Assembly (NCBI GenBank): GCA_020860025.1
Contig: JAJBVC010000067.1
Span: forward strand, 1 to 7,177
DNA from: Clostridiales bacterium
GTDB lineage: Bacteria > Bacillota > Clostridia > Oscillospirales > Acutalibacteraceae
DNA: 7,177 nucleotides
Reading direction: 5' to 3'
Positions 1 through 5,572 of this stretch are shown piece by piece. A model generated the notes under the pieces. That model saw nothing but the letters and a program-made list of their open reading frames with translations. It did no database searches and had not been told where the DNA came from. Both the position numbers and the translations under genes were made by a program. How positions within the stretch are numbered: position 1 is the first letter of the stretch; each line of letters begins with the position of its first letter.

Positions 1-987
1 GTCACAAATATCGTCTGCCGTCTGTGTAACGCTGATTGAATCGGATGAACTTGATGAAGAAGATGATGTTCCCGATGTACCTGATGAGCTTGTTTTGCTG
101 TCAAACGAGTCCGAACTTGACGATGCTGTTGATGATGCTGATGTTGATGAACTTCCGCCGGAAATATCATAAGTTTGAACACTGCAGCCACCGTAATAAT
201 TCTGAACGGCTTTCATATACGTTTTAGCTGCCGATATAAGCTCGCTTTTCGTAACGCTGCCTGATTTATAGCCGGATAAAGCGGATGTATACTTCGTTTT
301 TGCTGTAACGAGTGATGTTCCCGCTGAATTAAACGCTGTAAGTGCCTTGTCATAAGCAGTCTGATAAGATTCTATTGCACTGAGTGCTTTTGCATAAGGA
401 GTATATGCGCTGTTCTTTTCACTTTCGGCATCATTTAAAGTATCTTCGTAATCAGTAAGCGTGGCAACAGCGTCATTATAACTTTCAAGTGCAGAATCAT
501 ATGAACTTTGAGCTGAAGAAACCGCACTTTCAATATTTTCCTCTTCTCTTTCAATCTGTTCCTCAAGCTCGGAAGTATCAAGAGTACAAATTACGTCGCC
601 CTCTTCAACAACGTCGCCGACAGCTACATTCACGGTCTTGATTGTGTAAGAAAGAGATGTTGTAACGCTTGACGTCTCGGCACTTTCAACGGTTCCTGTT
701 GCCGAAATGCTATTTTCCAAATCGCCTTTTGAAAGCGTTGTTGTTCTGATAAAAGAATAACTTGTGGTTGAACTGTTGTCACTTTTGAAAGCGAACACGC
801 TTGCGATTACTATTGCAGCAACGAGTAAAATACAAATTATCGCCGTAAGCACTTTGTGCTTTTTTACCCATTTTTTAAACTTGTTTTCTTTTTTCGGCTT
901 GTCGCTCTCAACATCTGTCGAAACGGCATTATTGTCAATGTTATTAACGCTGTCGTAAATATTAGTCTTTGTTTTTTTCTTACTCAT
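1..987 (-). CDS. HlyD/MacA-like efflux membrane-fusion (adaptor) protein, C-terminus outside window
   Basis: Open for 329 codons to the left edge. Role inferred from architecture: a membrane-anchored extracytoplasmic adaptor of an ABC efflux pump. A Lys-rich cytoplasmic start (residues 1-45) leads into one TM segment (about 46-66). Next comes the barrel/lipoyl entry typical of MacA/YknX-type adaptors: GDLENSISATGTVES near 88-102, then NVAVGDVVEEGDVICTLDT near 120-138. An Ala/Ser/Glu/Tyr-rich helical-hairpin region follows (about 140-265), then a Ser-rich, low-complexity stretch (about 275-317), then ISVTQTADDI, where the returning helix probably starts. The downstream half (rest of the hairpin, lipoyl and beta-barrel parts) is not in the window. 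The ATG is inside the last codons of the upstream gene (ATGAGTAA, 8-nt overlap), so translation is probably coupled; GGTGA lies 6 nt before it. The family call is firm; the exported substrate is unknown. Confidence 0.85.
   Translation of the reverse strand, partial: MSKKKTKTNIYDSVNNIDNNAVSTDVESDKPKKENKFKKWVKKHKVLTAIICILLVAAIVIASVFAFKSDNSSTTSYSFIRTTTLSKGDLENSISATGTVESAETSSVTTSLSYTIKTVNVAVGDVVEEGDVICTLDTSELEEQIEREEENIESAVSSAQSSYDSALESYNDAVATLTDYEDTLNDAESEKNSAYTPYAKALSAIESYQTAYDKALTAFNSAGTSLVTAKTKYTSALSGYKSGSVTKSELISAAKTYMKAVQNYYGGCSVQTYDISGGSSSTSASSTASSSSDSFDSKTSSSGTSGTSSSSSSSSDSISVTQTADDICD
36..155 (-). repeat. Ser-codon-rich low-complexity tract inside the adaptor gene
   Basis: On the plus strand this stretch is a run of GAT/GAA/GAC-rich triplets, such as gatgatgctgatgttgatg. 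Read on the coding strand it is mostly TCA/TCT/AGT/TCG serine codons, with Gly, Thr and Asp between them. It encodes the Ser-rich segment at about residues 277-317 of the adaptor. Synonymous serine codons are mixed, so this is a protein-level low-complexity region rather than a pure triplet expansion. The small plus-strand reading frame across it is a shadow. Confidence 0.6.
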
Positions 988-2356
988 CGTCGCTCACCGT
1001 GTCCTTATTTTCATTGAAATTAACATTGCCGTTGTCGGTTTCGGCTTGTGGTTCGTTATTTGTTTCTGTTTGAACATCGTTTTCCGCCGACTGTTCAACA
1101 TCTGTTTTCAATTCTGTTTCTGTTGCAGCTTCCGATTCCGTTTCAGTTTCCGATTTCGTTTCTTCTTTAACTTCAGTCTCTGACGGAACTTGATTTTCAC
1201 TTATAGGCTCTGCCTGAGGTATCGGCGCTGTTTGAGGCTGAGTAAAGCCGTTTGATTCAATTTGAACAGGGCTTTCGTCGTTTGTTTCACCTTTGGCTTT
1301 CTTTTTCCTGCCGACAGGAAGTGAACAGGAAAGTCCTGCTGCAAGCGCTAAAATCACTGCAAAGACAACGGCAACAGCAAGATTTATCCAGATATTATTT
1401 GTACCGTTTGTATCCTGCTCCTGCATACCGTTTCTGTCGCCACGTCCTTCAAATGTTCTGTCGTCACTTTGTTCGGTAGAATCATCTGTTGTGCCATCGC
1501 TCTGTTCGGCAGAGTCCTCTGTTGTACTGTCGTCAGTCGCAACAGTTAAGGCTACGCTGATGCTTTCAACATTTTCGCTGTCGTTCTGCGTTTGATTGTC
1601 GCCCTGCATATTGCCTCTGCCGAAATCGCTGTCGCCGTCAAATTTACCTTTGGCTCCTGCGTTTGTTGTTTCGTTATCACTGTCCGTACTGTCTGTAGTA
1701 TCTATATCGTCAAACTGCTGCGACATAACGGCATTTGATATTGGTTGACTTACGGCGGCGCCTATTCCTGCACCTACAACTGCGAAAACCAAAACTACAG
1801 CAAACGCTTCGGTAAATAACTGCTTTCTAATCGCTTTAACCGTAATACCCGAGCTTATCATTTGATTAAATTCGCCGCTGCGTTTCTTCGTTGAAACTGT
1901 GTTTATTATAATAATCAAAGCTATGCCGACTACCGCTATAACGGCGGCAATAATATAACCTGTACTTGATGATGTACCGTTCATCTGCCTTGCATTTTGG
2001 TTTGGCATTTGATTTTCGCCGTCATCACTCGGCATTTGACCTTCATCGCCGCTTGGCATTTGACCTTCACCGTCTTCGTTATCAAATGAAGGGATTGTTG
2101 ATTCATCACTGCTGTCGTCACTTTCGCCGGGTGCTGCCTGCTCTATATCGCCACTAAAATCGTCTGACTGTTCAAAGTCGCCTGAAAATGAACTCTCGCC
2201 GTCCTGACCTGTGCCCATATTTCCTCTGCCCATTCCTGATCCCGGAATACTTACCGACAAAGATATACAAATTGCTGCGGCAGCAATAAGTGCCACCAAT
2301 GCGGATAATATTGTTCTTGATTTTGCACGTTTAATACCATCAAAAAATGCTTTCAT
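980..2356 (-). CDS. FtsX/MacB-like four-TM membrane protein with acidic disordered extracellular loops and cytoplasmic tail
   Basis: 458 aa. Four TM segments: about 17-36, 133-152, 182-206 and 322-345. TM2, the cytoplasmic loop KKRSGEFNQMISSGITVKAI (157-176) and TM3 resemble the FtsX domain of MacB-type ABC permeases, where this loop contacts the ATPase. Positive charges next to TM1, in this loop and after TM4 (GRKKKAKG) support N-in/C-in topology. The roughly 200-residue MacB core domain normally between TM1 and TM2 is not recognisable; a 95-residue Asp/Glu/Ser/Gly/Met-rich linker takes its place. A similar 115-residue linker separates TM3 and TM4, and an acidic Glu/Thr/Gln-rich tail (about 350-458) ends the protein. 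Start supported by AAAAGGAG at 2375-2368, 11 nt upstream. It is first in an operon with the adaptor gene. A role as accessory permease or scaffold of that pump is inference; no ATP-binding motif is present. Confidence 0.7.
   Translation of the reverse strand: MKAFFDGIKRAKSRTILSALVALIAAAAICISLSVSIPGSGMGRGNMGTGQDGESSFSGDFEQSDDFSGDIEQAAPGESDDSSDESTIPSFDNEDGEGQMPSGDEGQMPSDDGENQMPNQNARQMNGTSSSTGYIIAAVIAVVGIALIIIINTVSTKKRSGEFNQMISSGITVKAIRKQLFTEAFAVVLVFAVVGAGIGAAVSQPISNAVMSQQFDDIDTTDSTDSDNETTNAGAKGKFDGDSDFGRGNMQGDNQTQNDSENVESISVALTVATDDSTTEDSAEQSDGTTDDSTEQSDDRTFEGRGDRNGMQEQDTNGTNNIWINLAVAVVFAVILALAAGLSCSLPVGRKKKAKGETNDESPVQIESNGFTQPQTAPIPQAEPISENQVPSETEVKEETKSETETESEAATETELKTDVEQSAENDVQTETNNEPQAETDNGNVNFNENKDTVSDDE
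1465..1531 (-). repeat. Two tandem 33-bp repeats in the second acidic loop
   Basis: Two diverged copies begin at 1465 and 1498, with a period of 33 bp. They share TGTTCGG, CTGTTGT and the closing TCG positions. They encode two 11-residue units, EDSAEQSDGTT and DDSTEQSDDRT (residues about 280-301), in the extracellular loop between TM3 and TM4. The period is a multiple of three, so gain or loss of a unit would keep the frame. Confidence 0.6.
2004..2070 (-). repeat. GGCATTTGA-type tandem repeats encoding QMP units in the first acidic loop
   Basis: GGCATTTGACCTTCA occurs identically at 2031-2045 and 2055-2069 (24 bp apart). A shorter copy, GGCATTTGA, is at 2004-2012. On the coding strand they give the series GQMPSGDE, GQMPSDDGE, NQMPNQN (residues about 98-121) just before TM2. 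The spacings (24 and 27 bp) keep the reading frame. Confidence 0.65.
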
Positions 2357-2399
2357 AGTTGCTGTTACTCCTTTTAGTGATTTATTTTACCGAAAGTCT

Positions 2400-2428
2400 A
2401 ACATATGCTTTTGATATTTTTGTGATAA
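2400..2428 (-). promoter_or_regulatory. Candidate promoter of the FtsX-like/adaptor operon
   Basis: On the minus strand TTATCA (2428-2423) is followed after exactly 17 nt by TATGTT (2405-2400). Each hexamer matches the sigma-A consensus at 4 of 6 bases. Transcription would start near 2393, giving a leader of about 36 nt that contains the AAAAGGAG ribosome site. The weak -35 overlaps the repeated box described at 2409-2427, as expected of a promoter needing an OmpR-type activator. It lies just downstream of the terminator of the preceding kinase gene, so the operon needs its own promoter. Confidence 0.5.
2409..2427 (-). promoter_or_regulatory. Candidate response-regulator operator (two 8-bp direct repeats, 11-bp period)
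   Basis: Minus strand: TATCACAA (2427-2420), 3 nt, TATCAAAA (2416-2409), then 3 nt and the -10 hexamer. The two units differ at one base. The same layout, with two perfect TATCACAA units and the same 3-nt gaps, is found before the response regulator gene (4868-4886). Direct repeats with 11-bp period are the usual site geometry of OmpR/PhoB-family dimers. That this particular regulator binds here is inference. Confidence 0.5.
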
Positions 2429-2433
2429 AAGAG

Positions 2434-2486
2434 TTAAAAAAACTTAAAACGAGACTGCAAACAAAATGTTTTTACAGCCTCGTTTT
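2434..2486 (-). terminator. Rho-independent terminator after the histidine kinase gene
   Basis: Arms AAAACGAG (2446-2453) and CTCGTTTT (2479-2486) form the base of a hairpin. The stem continues with CTG/CAG and AAACA/TGTTT pairs after single mismatches and a small bulge. On the minus strand it is followed by TTTTAAG and seven Ts (2442-2436). It lies about 30 bp beyond the kinase stop. The plus strand also has a run of Ts after the hairpin (2483-2488), so it could work both ways, though no plus-strand gene is seen upstream. Confidence 0.8.
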
Positions 2487-2514
2487 TTAACCTATAAAAA
2501 TAATGTATTTAATA

Positions 2515-4023
2515 TTAAGACGGCAAATTGCTTTCATCAGTAAGCATTTTAGATTGATTTTTGTTAAGCGGAAGTGAAAAATAAAATTCAACTCCATCCT
2601 CAACATTTTTGACCCCGTATTTGCCAAAGTGCTTGTCTATAACTGTTTTTTCTATATAAAGTCCCAAGCCGACATTATTATTTTCGGTTCTTGTTCTTGC
2701 TTTGTCGGACTTATAAAATGCAACCCAAATATTATCAATATCGCTTTCAGCTATATTTTTGCCCTGATTTTTAACATAAAGCGTCGCATCATCAACACCC
2801 TTTGAAAGCGTTATTTCTATTTTTTTGCCGTTATCGGTATGATTTACGGCGTTTGCTACATAATTTTTAATAGCCTGCTCCAGATATTTTCTGTCGCCGT
2901 TTATATTAACACCGCTGTCGATATTTACACTGACGTCATAATCCTGAAATACGGGAACATATTTTGAAAACGTCTGCTCGCAAAGCTCTGAAAAATCAAA
3001 ATTTTCAAAATTCATTTTTGAAAGTCCGCTTTCGATAGAGGAAATATCAAGCATACTCTTTACCATTTCATTAAGGTTATTTGTCTCTTCAATAATTACA
3101 TCGCAGTAATAATCCTTGTCTATACCGTCAATATTGCATTTTAAGTTTTCGCTGTATATTTGAAGAAGTCCGAGCGGAGTTTTCATCTCGTGAGAAACAT
3201 TTGCAATAAATTCACGGCGAAGCTGTTCAATTTGCTTTTGATAATCTATATCTTTTTTTAATGCCTCGTTTGCAATTTGAAGTTCCTCTATTGAATTCTT
3301 CAGCTTTGTTGACATTGTATTTATGCTAACCGCAAGATTTGAGAGTTCTCTTGTTGACGCAGTTTCGTCAGCAAATTCGGAAAAATCAAGATTAGATAAA
3401 TTTTTCGCAACACGTTCAACTGACGTTATCGGTGACGTTATGCTTTTTGAAAACAGAAATGCAATAATAACACCTAAGATAAGTGCGGCAACGGAAATCA
3501 TAATACTGATTTGAGTAAACATTGAAATACTGTTATCAATAGATGAAACTGAAAGCGTCATTATAACGTCAACATCATCGCCGTTATAGTCAAACCTGCC
3601 TGTAAGCTGTAAAGTTGACATGCCTTCTTCACGTTGCTCGGTAACTATAGTTTTAGGAGTTTCGGAAAAATTGTAATTCTCCGATAAGTTCGGCTCATCC
3701 GGCAAAAATGGCTTGTCCGACATCTTATCCATCTTATTAAACGGCGACGTGCTGTAAACCACTTCATTATCTATCATCAGCACAGTTTGGATTGAATGTA
3801 CATTTTGCAAATCCATAGCGATTGAACTGACATCGTTAAGGTCGTCGGTATAATTCTTTTTAACCTCATAAAATGAGCTTTCAATAGTATTCTTTTTTTG
3901 CCATATAAAATAAGGCCTTGCCAAAAACAAGTTAAATACAAGCTGACTTATAAGCACAAGAAGCATCAAAAAGGCAAAGCATCCGAGTATCTTCGTACGA
4001 ATTGAAGTATGTGTTTTTTTCAT
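2515..4023 (-). CDS. Sensor histidine kinase (two-TM, HAMP, HisKA, HATPase_c)
   Basis: 502 aa. It autophosphorylates a histidine and passes the phosphate to its cognate regulator, here the neighbouring OmpR-type gene. TM1 (about 11-34) and TM2 (about 171-191) flank an extracytoplasmic sensor region of about 135 residues. HAMP follows (about 192-245). HisKA has FIANVSHEMKTPLG with the phospho-acceptor His278. The ATPase domain has an N box (N387, N391), an atypical G1 box VKNQGKN (416-422, Asn419 instead of Asp), an F box (WVAFYKSDKAR, 433-443) and a G2 box NVGLGLYI (450-457). The overall style is that of VanS/YkoH-like Clostridial sensors; the signal is unknown. The start is fixed by an in-frame TAG six bases upstream, yet no good Shine-Dalgarno is seen. 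It lies 127 bp after the regulator gene and has its own promoter. Confidence 0.93.
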   Translation of the reverse strand: MKKTHTSIRTKILGCFAFLMLLVLISQLVFNLFLARPYFIWQKKNTIESSFYEVKKNYTDDLNDVSSIAMDLQNVHSIQTVLMIDNEVVYSTSPFNKMDKMSDKPFLPDEPNLSENYNFSETPKTIVTEQREEGMSTLQLTGRFDYNGDDVDVIMTLSVSSIDNSISMFTQISIMISVAALILGVIIAFLFSKSITSPITSVERVAKNLSNLDFSEFADETASTRELSNLAVSINTMSTKLKNSIEELQIANEALKKDIDYQKQIEQLRREFIANVSHEMKTPLGLLQIYSENLKCNIDGIDKDYYCDVIIEETNNLNEMVKSMLDISSIESGLSKMNFENFDFSELCEQTFSKYVPVFQDYDVSVNIDSGVNINGDRKYLEQAIKNYVANAVNHTDNGKKIEITLSKGVDDATLYVKNQGKNIAESDIDNIWVAFYKSDKARTRTENNNVGLGLYIEKTVIDKHFGKYGVKNVEDGVEFYFSLPLNKNQSKMLTDESNLPS

Positions 4024-4069
4024 TTTCTATCATCACAGCCTTTAAACTGCAATAGTAACAGTAACCGAA

Positions 4070-4097
4070 AACGCCTTGCTGCAGCTGACAAGACGTT
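4070..4097 (-). promoter_or_regulatory. Leader hairpin upstream of the histidine kinase gene
   Basis: On the minus strand AACGTCTTG (4097-4089) pairs with CAAGGCGTT (4078-4070) over 9 bp, including one U-G pair, around a 10-nt loop. The hairpin would begin within about 10 nt of the predicted transcription start and is followed by only two more Ts and a C. It may be a 5' stabilising hairpin, an attenuator or a weak terminator for the regulator transcript; the sequence does not decide. The remaining leader to the kinase ATG has no clear ribosome site. Confidence 0.35.
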
Positions 4098-4110
4098 AAT
4101 ATTTTTTAAT

Positions 4111-4139
4111 ATTATACCATATAGAAATTTTTATGGCAA
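4111..4139 (-). promoter_or_regulatory. Near-consensus sigma-A promoter for the histidine kinase
   Basis: Minus strand: TTGCCA (4139-4134; 5 of 6 to TTGACA), a 17-nt spacer, then TATAAT (4116-4111; perfect). It lies between the regulator stop and the kinase ATG. The predicted start is near 4104, leaving a leader of about 80 nt. The 11-bp repeated box of the other two promoters is absent, so this one looks constitutive. Confidence 0.8.
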
Positions 4140-4150
4140 TATAAACGGTT

Positions 4151-4837
4151 TTACGACACCGAAAACTGATAACCGACGCAGTGAATCGTTTTGATATAAT
4201 CAGAATGCGGCGCAAGCTTTACTCTCAACTGTTTAATATGAGTATCTACGGTTCGTATGCTTCCGTCAAAATCATAACCCCACACATTGTCAAGAAGCTG
4301 TTCTCTTGAAAATGTCATTGACTCGTTTACGACAAGATATAAGAGCAGTTCATATTCCCTGCGTGTTAAATCAAGGTCATTGCCGTCAACAGATACTATT
4401 CTTTTGCCTGTGTTGATTGTGAGTGCGCCTGCCGTTATTTCATCTGTTGCGGCTTTGCCGAATCTTCTGAGCACAGCCTCTACTCTTGCAAGCAAAAGAG
4501 ATGGAGAAAACGGCTTTGAAATATAATCATCGGCTCCGCAGTGGAAGCCCTTTAACTGGTCATATTCCTCACCCTTTGCGGTAAGCATTATAATCGGAAC
4601 AAGGCAAGCTTGGTCACGAAGCTCTTTTAAAACGGAAAATCCGTCCTGAACAGGCATCATAACATCAAGAAGCATAATGTCGATTTTTGTATTATACTCA
4701 TAATACATATCAAGCGCTTCTCCACCGTCGTACGCCTCAAGCACGTGAAACTTATTCGCTTTAAAAAAGTCCCTTAACGCACGTACCATTTTCACTTCAT
4801 CATCAACAATTAAAATACATCTTTTATTATCTATCAT
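4151..4837 (-). CDS. OmpR/PhoB-family response regulator
   Basis: 228 aa from the chosen start; a start at 4849 would add four residues. A receiver domain is joined to a winged-helix DNA-binding domain. In the longer numbering the receiver has the acidic pair D16/D17 (ILIVDDE), phospho-acceptor D62 (LLDVMMP), T90 (MLTAKG) and K112 (SKPF). The effector domain begins near TAGALTINTG and has LTRREYELLLYL, the recognition region FDGSIRTVDTHIKQLRVKL and the closing wing IKTIHCVGYQFSV. I prefer ATG 4837 because GGTGAT lies 4 nt upstream, and because the predicted promoter would put the 4849 ATG almost at the transcript's first base. It probably regulates itself and the FtsX-like/adaptor operon through the repeats at 4868-4886 and 2409-2427. 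It is the likely partner of the kinase downstream. Confidence 0.93.
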   Translation of the reverse strand: MIDNKRCILIVDDEVKMVRALRDFFKANKFHVLEAYDGGEALDMYYEYNTKIDIMLLDVMMPVQDGFSVLKELRDQACLVPIIMLTAKGEEYDQLKGFHCGADDYISKPFSPSLLLARVEAVLRRFGKAATDEITAGALTINTGKRIVSVDGNDLDLTRREYELLLYLVVNESMTFSREQLLDNVWGYDFDGSIRTVDTHIKQLRVKLAPHSDYIKTIHCVGYQFSVS

Positions 4838-4858
4838 TTTTATCACCATACTGATTCT

Positions 4859-4887
4859 ATAATATAATTGTGATAAAGTTGTGATAT
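4859..4887 (-). promoter_or_regulatory. Candidate promoter of the response regulator gene
   Basis: Minus strand: ATATCA (4887-4882), 17 nt, TATTAT (4864-4859). The -35 is poor and overlaps the first repeat of the operator. Transcription would start near 4852, about 15 nt before the preferred ATG at 4837. The same layout is seen before the FtsX-like gene, which strengthens both calls. Confidence 0.5.
4868..4886 (-). promoter_or_regulatory. Candidate autoregulatory operator: perfect 8-bp direct repeat, 11-bp period
   Basis: TTGTGATA occurs twice on the plus strand (4868-4875 and 4879-4886), that is TATCACAA twice on the minus strand, separated by 3 nt. A weaker 5-of-8 match lies one further period away at 4890-4897. 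The position, overlapping the -35 and ending 3 nt before the -10, suits an activator or autoregulator of the OmpR family. The gene directly downstream encodes such a protein. Confidence 0.55.
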
Positions 4888-4912
4888 ATTTATGAATTTG
4901 TCAGAAATAAAT

Positions 4913-5572
4913 TTACGTTTGCATAAGATTACGAAGTTTAATAAGAATTGCTTTCTCCTTTCTTGAAACCTGAACCTGAGATATCCCGAGAGCCTTTGCC
5001 GTTTTTGCCTGAGTATATCCTTTATAATAACGCATATCAATAAGCGACTGTTCCGTTTTGTCAAGATGTTTCATAAGCTGATGAACCGAAATGCGGTCAA
5101 AAAGCTGTTCGCTTTCATCAACCGGAATATCTATTGTATTTTCGCCGTCCTCACCACACGAATTAAGTGACACGAGCGGAGATATAACATTTAAAATTTC
5201 AGCCGTTTCCTCCGCTGTGCAATCAAGCATATCGGACAACTCCTTCACCGTCGGTTCACGAAGTTCACGGTTAATAAATTTTTCACGAAGCGCCTGTGCC
5301 TTAATAGCTTTTTCCTTCAGCGAACGGCTGACCTTAATTGCTCCGCCGTCACGAAAAATTCGACGAATTTCGCCCATAATTACGGGAACGGCATATGTTG
5401 AAAATGCAAATCCCTTTGACTCGTCAAAGTTATCGACCGCCTTAATAAGCCCGACACATCCGCTTTGAAATAAGTCGTCATAATCCGTTCCCCTGCCACG
5501 AAAACGATTGGCAATCGAATGAACAAGTCCGATATTTGATTTTATCATCTCTTCCCTTGAGCCTGTTACCAT
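4913..5572 (-). CDS. sigF: Sporulation RNA polymerase sigma factor sigma-F
   Basis: 219 aa. Sigma-F directs the first forespore-specific transcription and is held inactive by SpoIIAB. Region 2 (about 8-75) contains DLFQSGCVGLIKAVDNFD and FSTYAVPVIMGEIRRIFRD, hallmarks of sporulation/stress sigma factors. Region 3 (about 78-132) contains IKVSRSLKEKA and REPTVKELSDML. Region 4 (about 165-217) has the helix-turn-helix TQAKTAKALGISQVQVSRKEK. Its place directly after spoIIAB identifies it as F rather than the similar sigma-G. The ATG overlaps the spoIIAB stop (ATGGTAA, 7 nt), with GAAGG 9 nt upstream. An in-frame TGA a few codons before rules out an earlier start. The protein therefore starts almost at region 2 and lacks roughly 25-30 N-terminal residues present in Bacillus subtilis SigF (255 aa). 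No terminator follows it. Confidence 0.95.
   Translation of the reverse strand: MVTGSREEMIKSNIGLVHSIANRFRGRGTDYDDLFQSGCVGLIKAVDNFDESKGFAFSTYAVPVIMGEIRRIFRDGGAIKVSRSLKEKAIKAQALREKFINRELREPTVKELSDMLDCTAEETAEILNVISPLVSLNSCGEDGENTIDIPVDESEQLFDRISVHQLMKHLDKTEQSLIDMRYYKGYTQAKTAKALGISQVQVSRKEKAILIKLRNLMQT

Noticed and set aside
1000..2240. The repetitive acidic gene as a mis-annotated non-coding or frameshifted stretch
   Set aside because: The frame is open over 458 codons, with good ribosome site, TM segments of correct topology and a coupled downstream gene, so it is a real gene.
4098..4115. A/T-only inverted repeat TAATATT-AAAA-AATATTA as a terminator after the regulator gene
   Set aside because: It contains no G-C pairs and overlaps the -10 and start site of the kinase promoter; too weak to be a terminator.
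4838..4849. Upstream start of the response regulator at 4849
   Set aside because: It has no ribosome site and would sit almost at the predicted transcript start. GGTGAT fits the ATG at 4837 better. The difference is only four residues, so it cannot be excluded outright.
4843..5064. 73-aa minus-strand frame overlapping the end of sigF
   Set aside because: It is an out-of-frame shadow of sigF region 4 with no ribosome site or recognisable motif.
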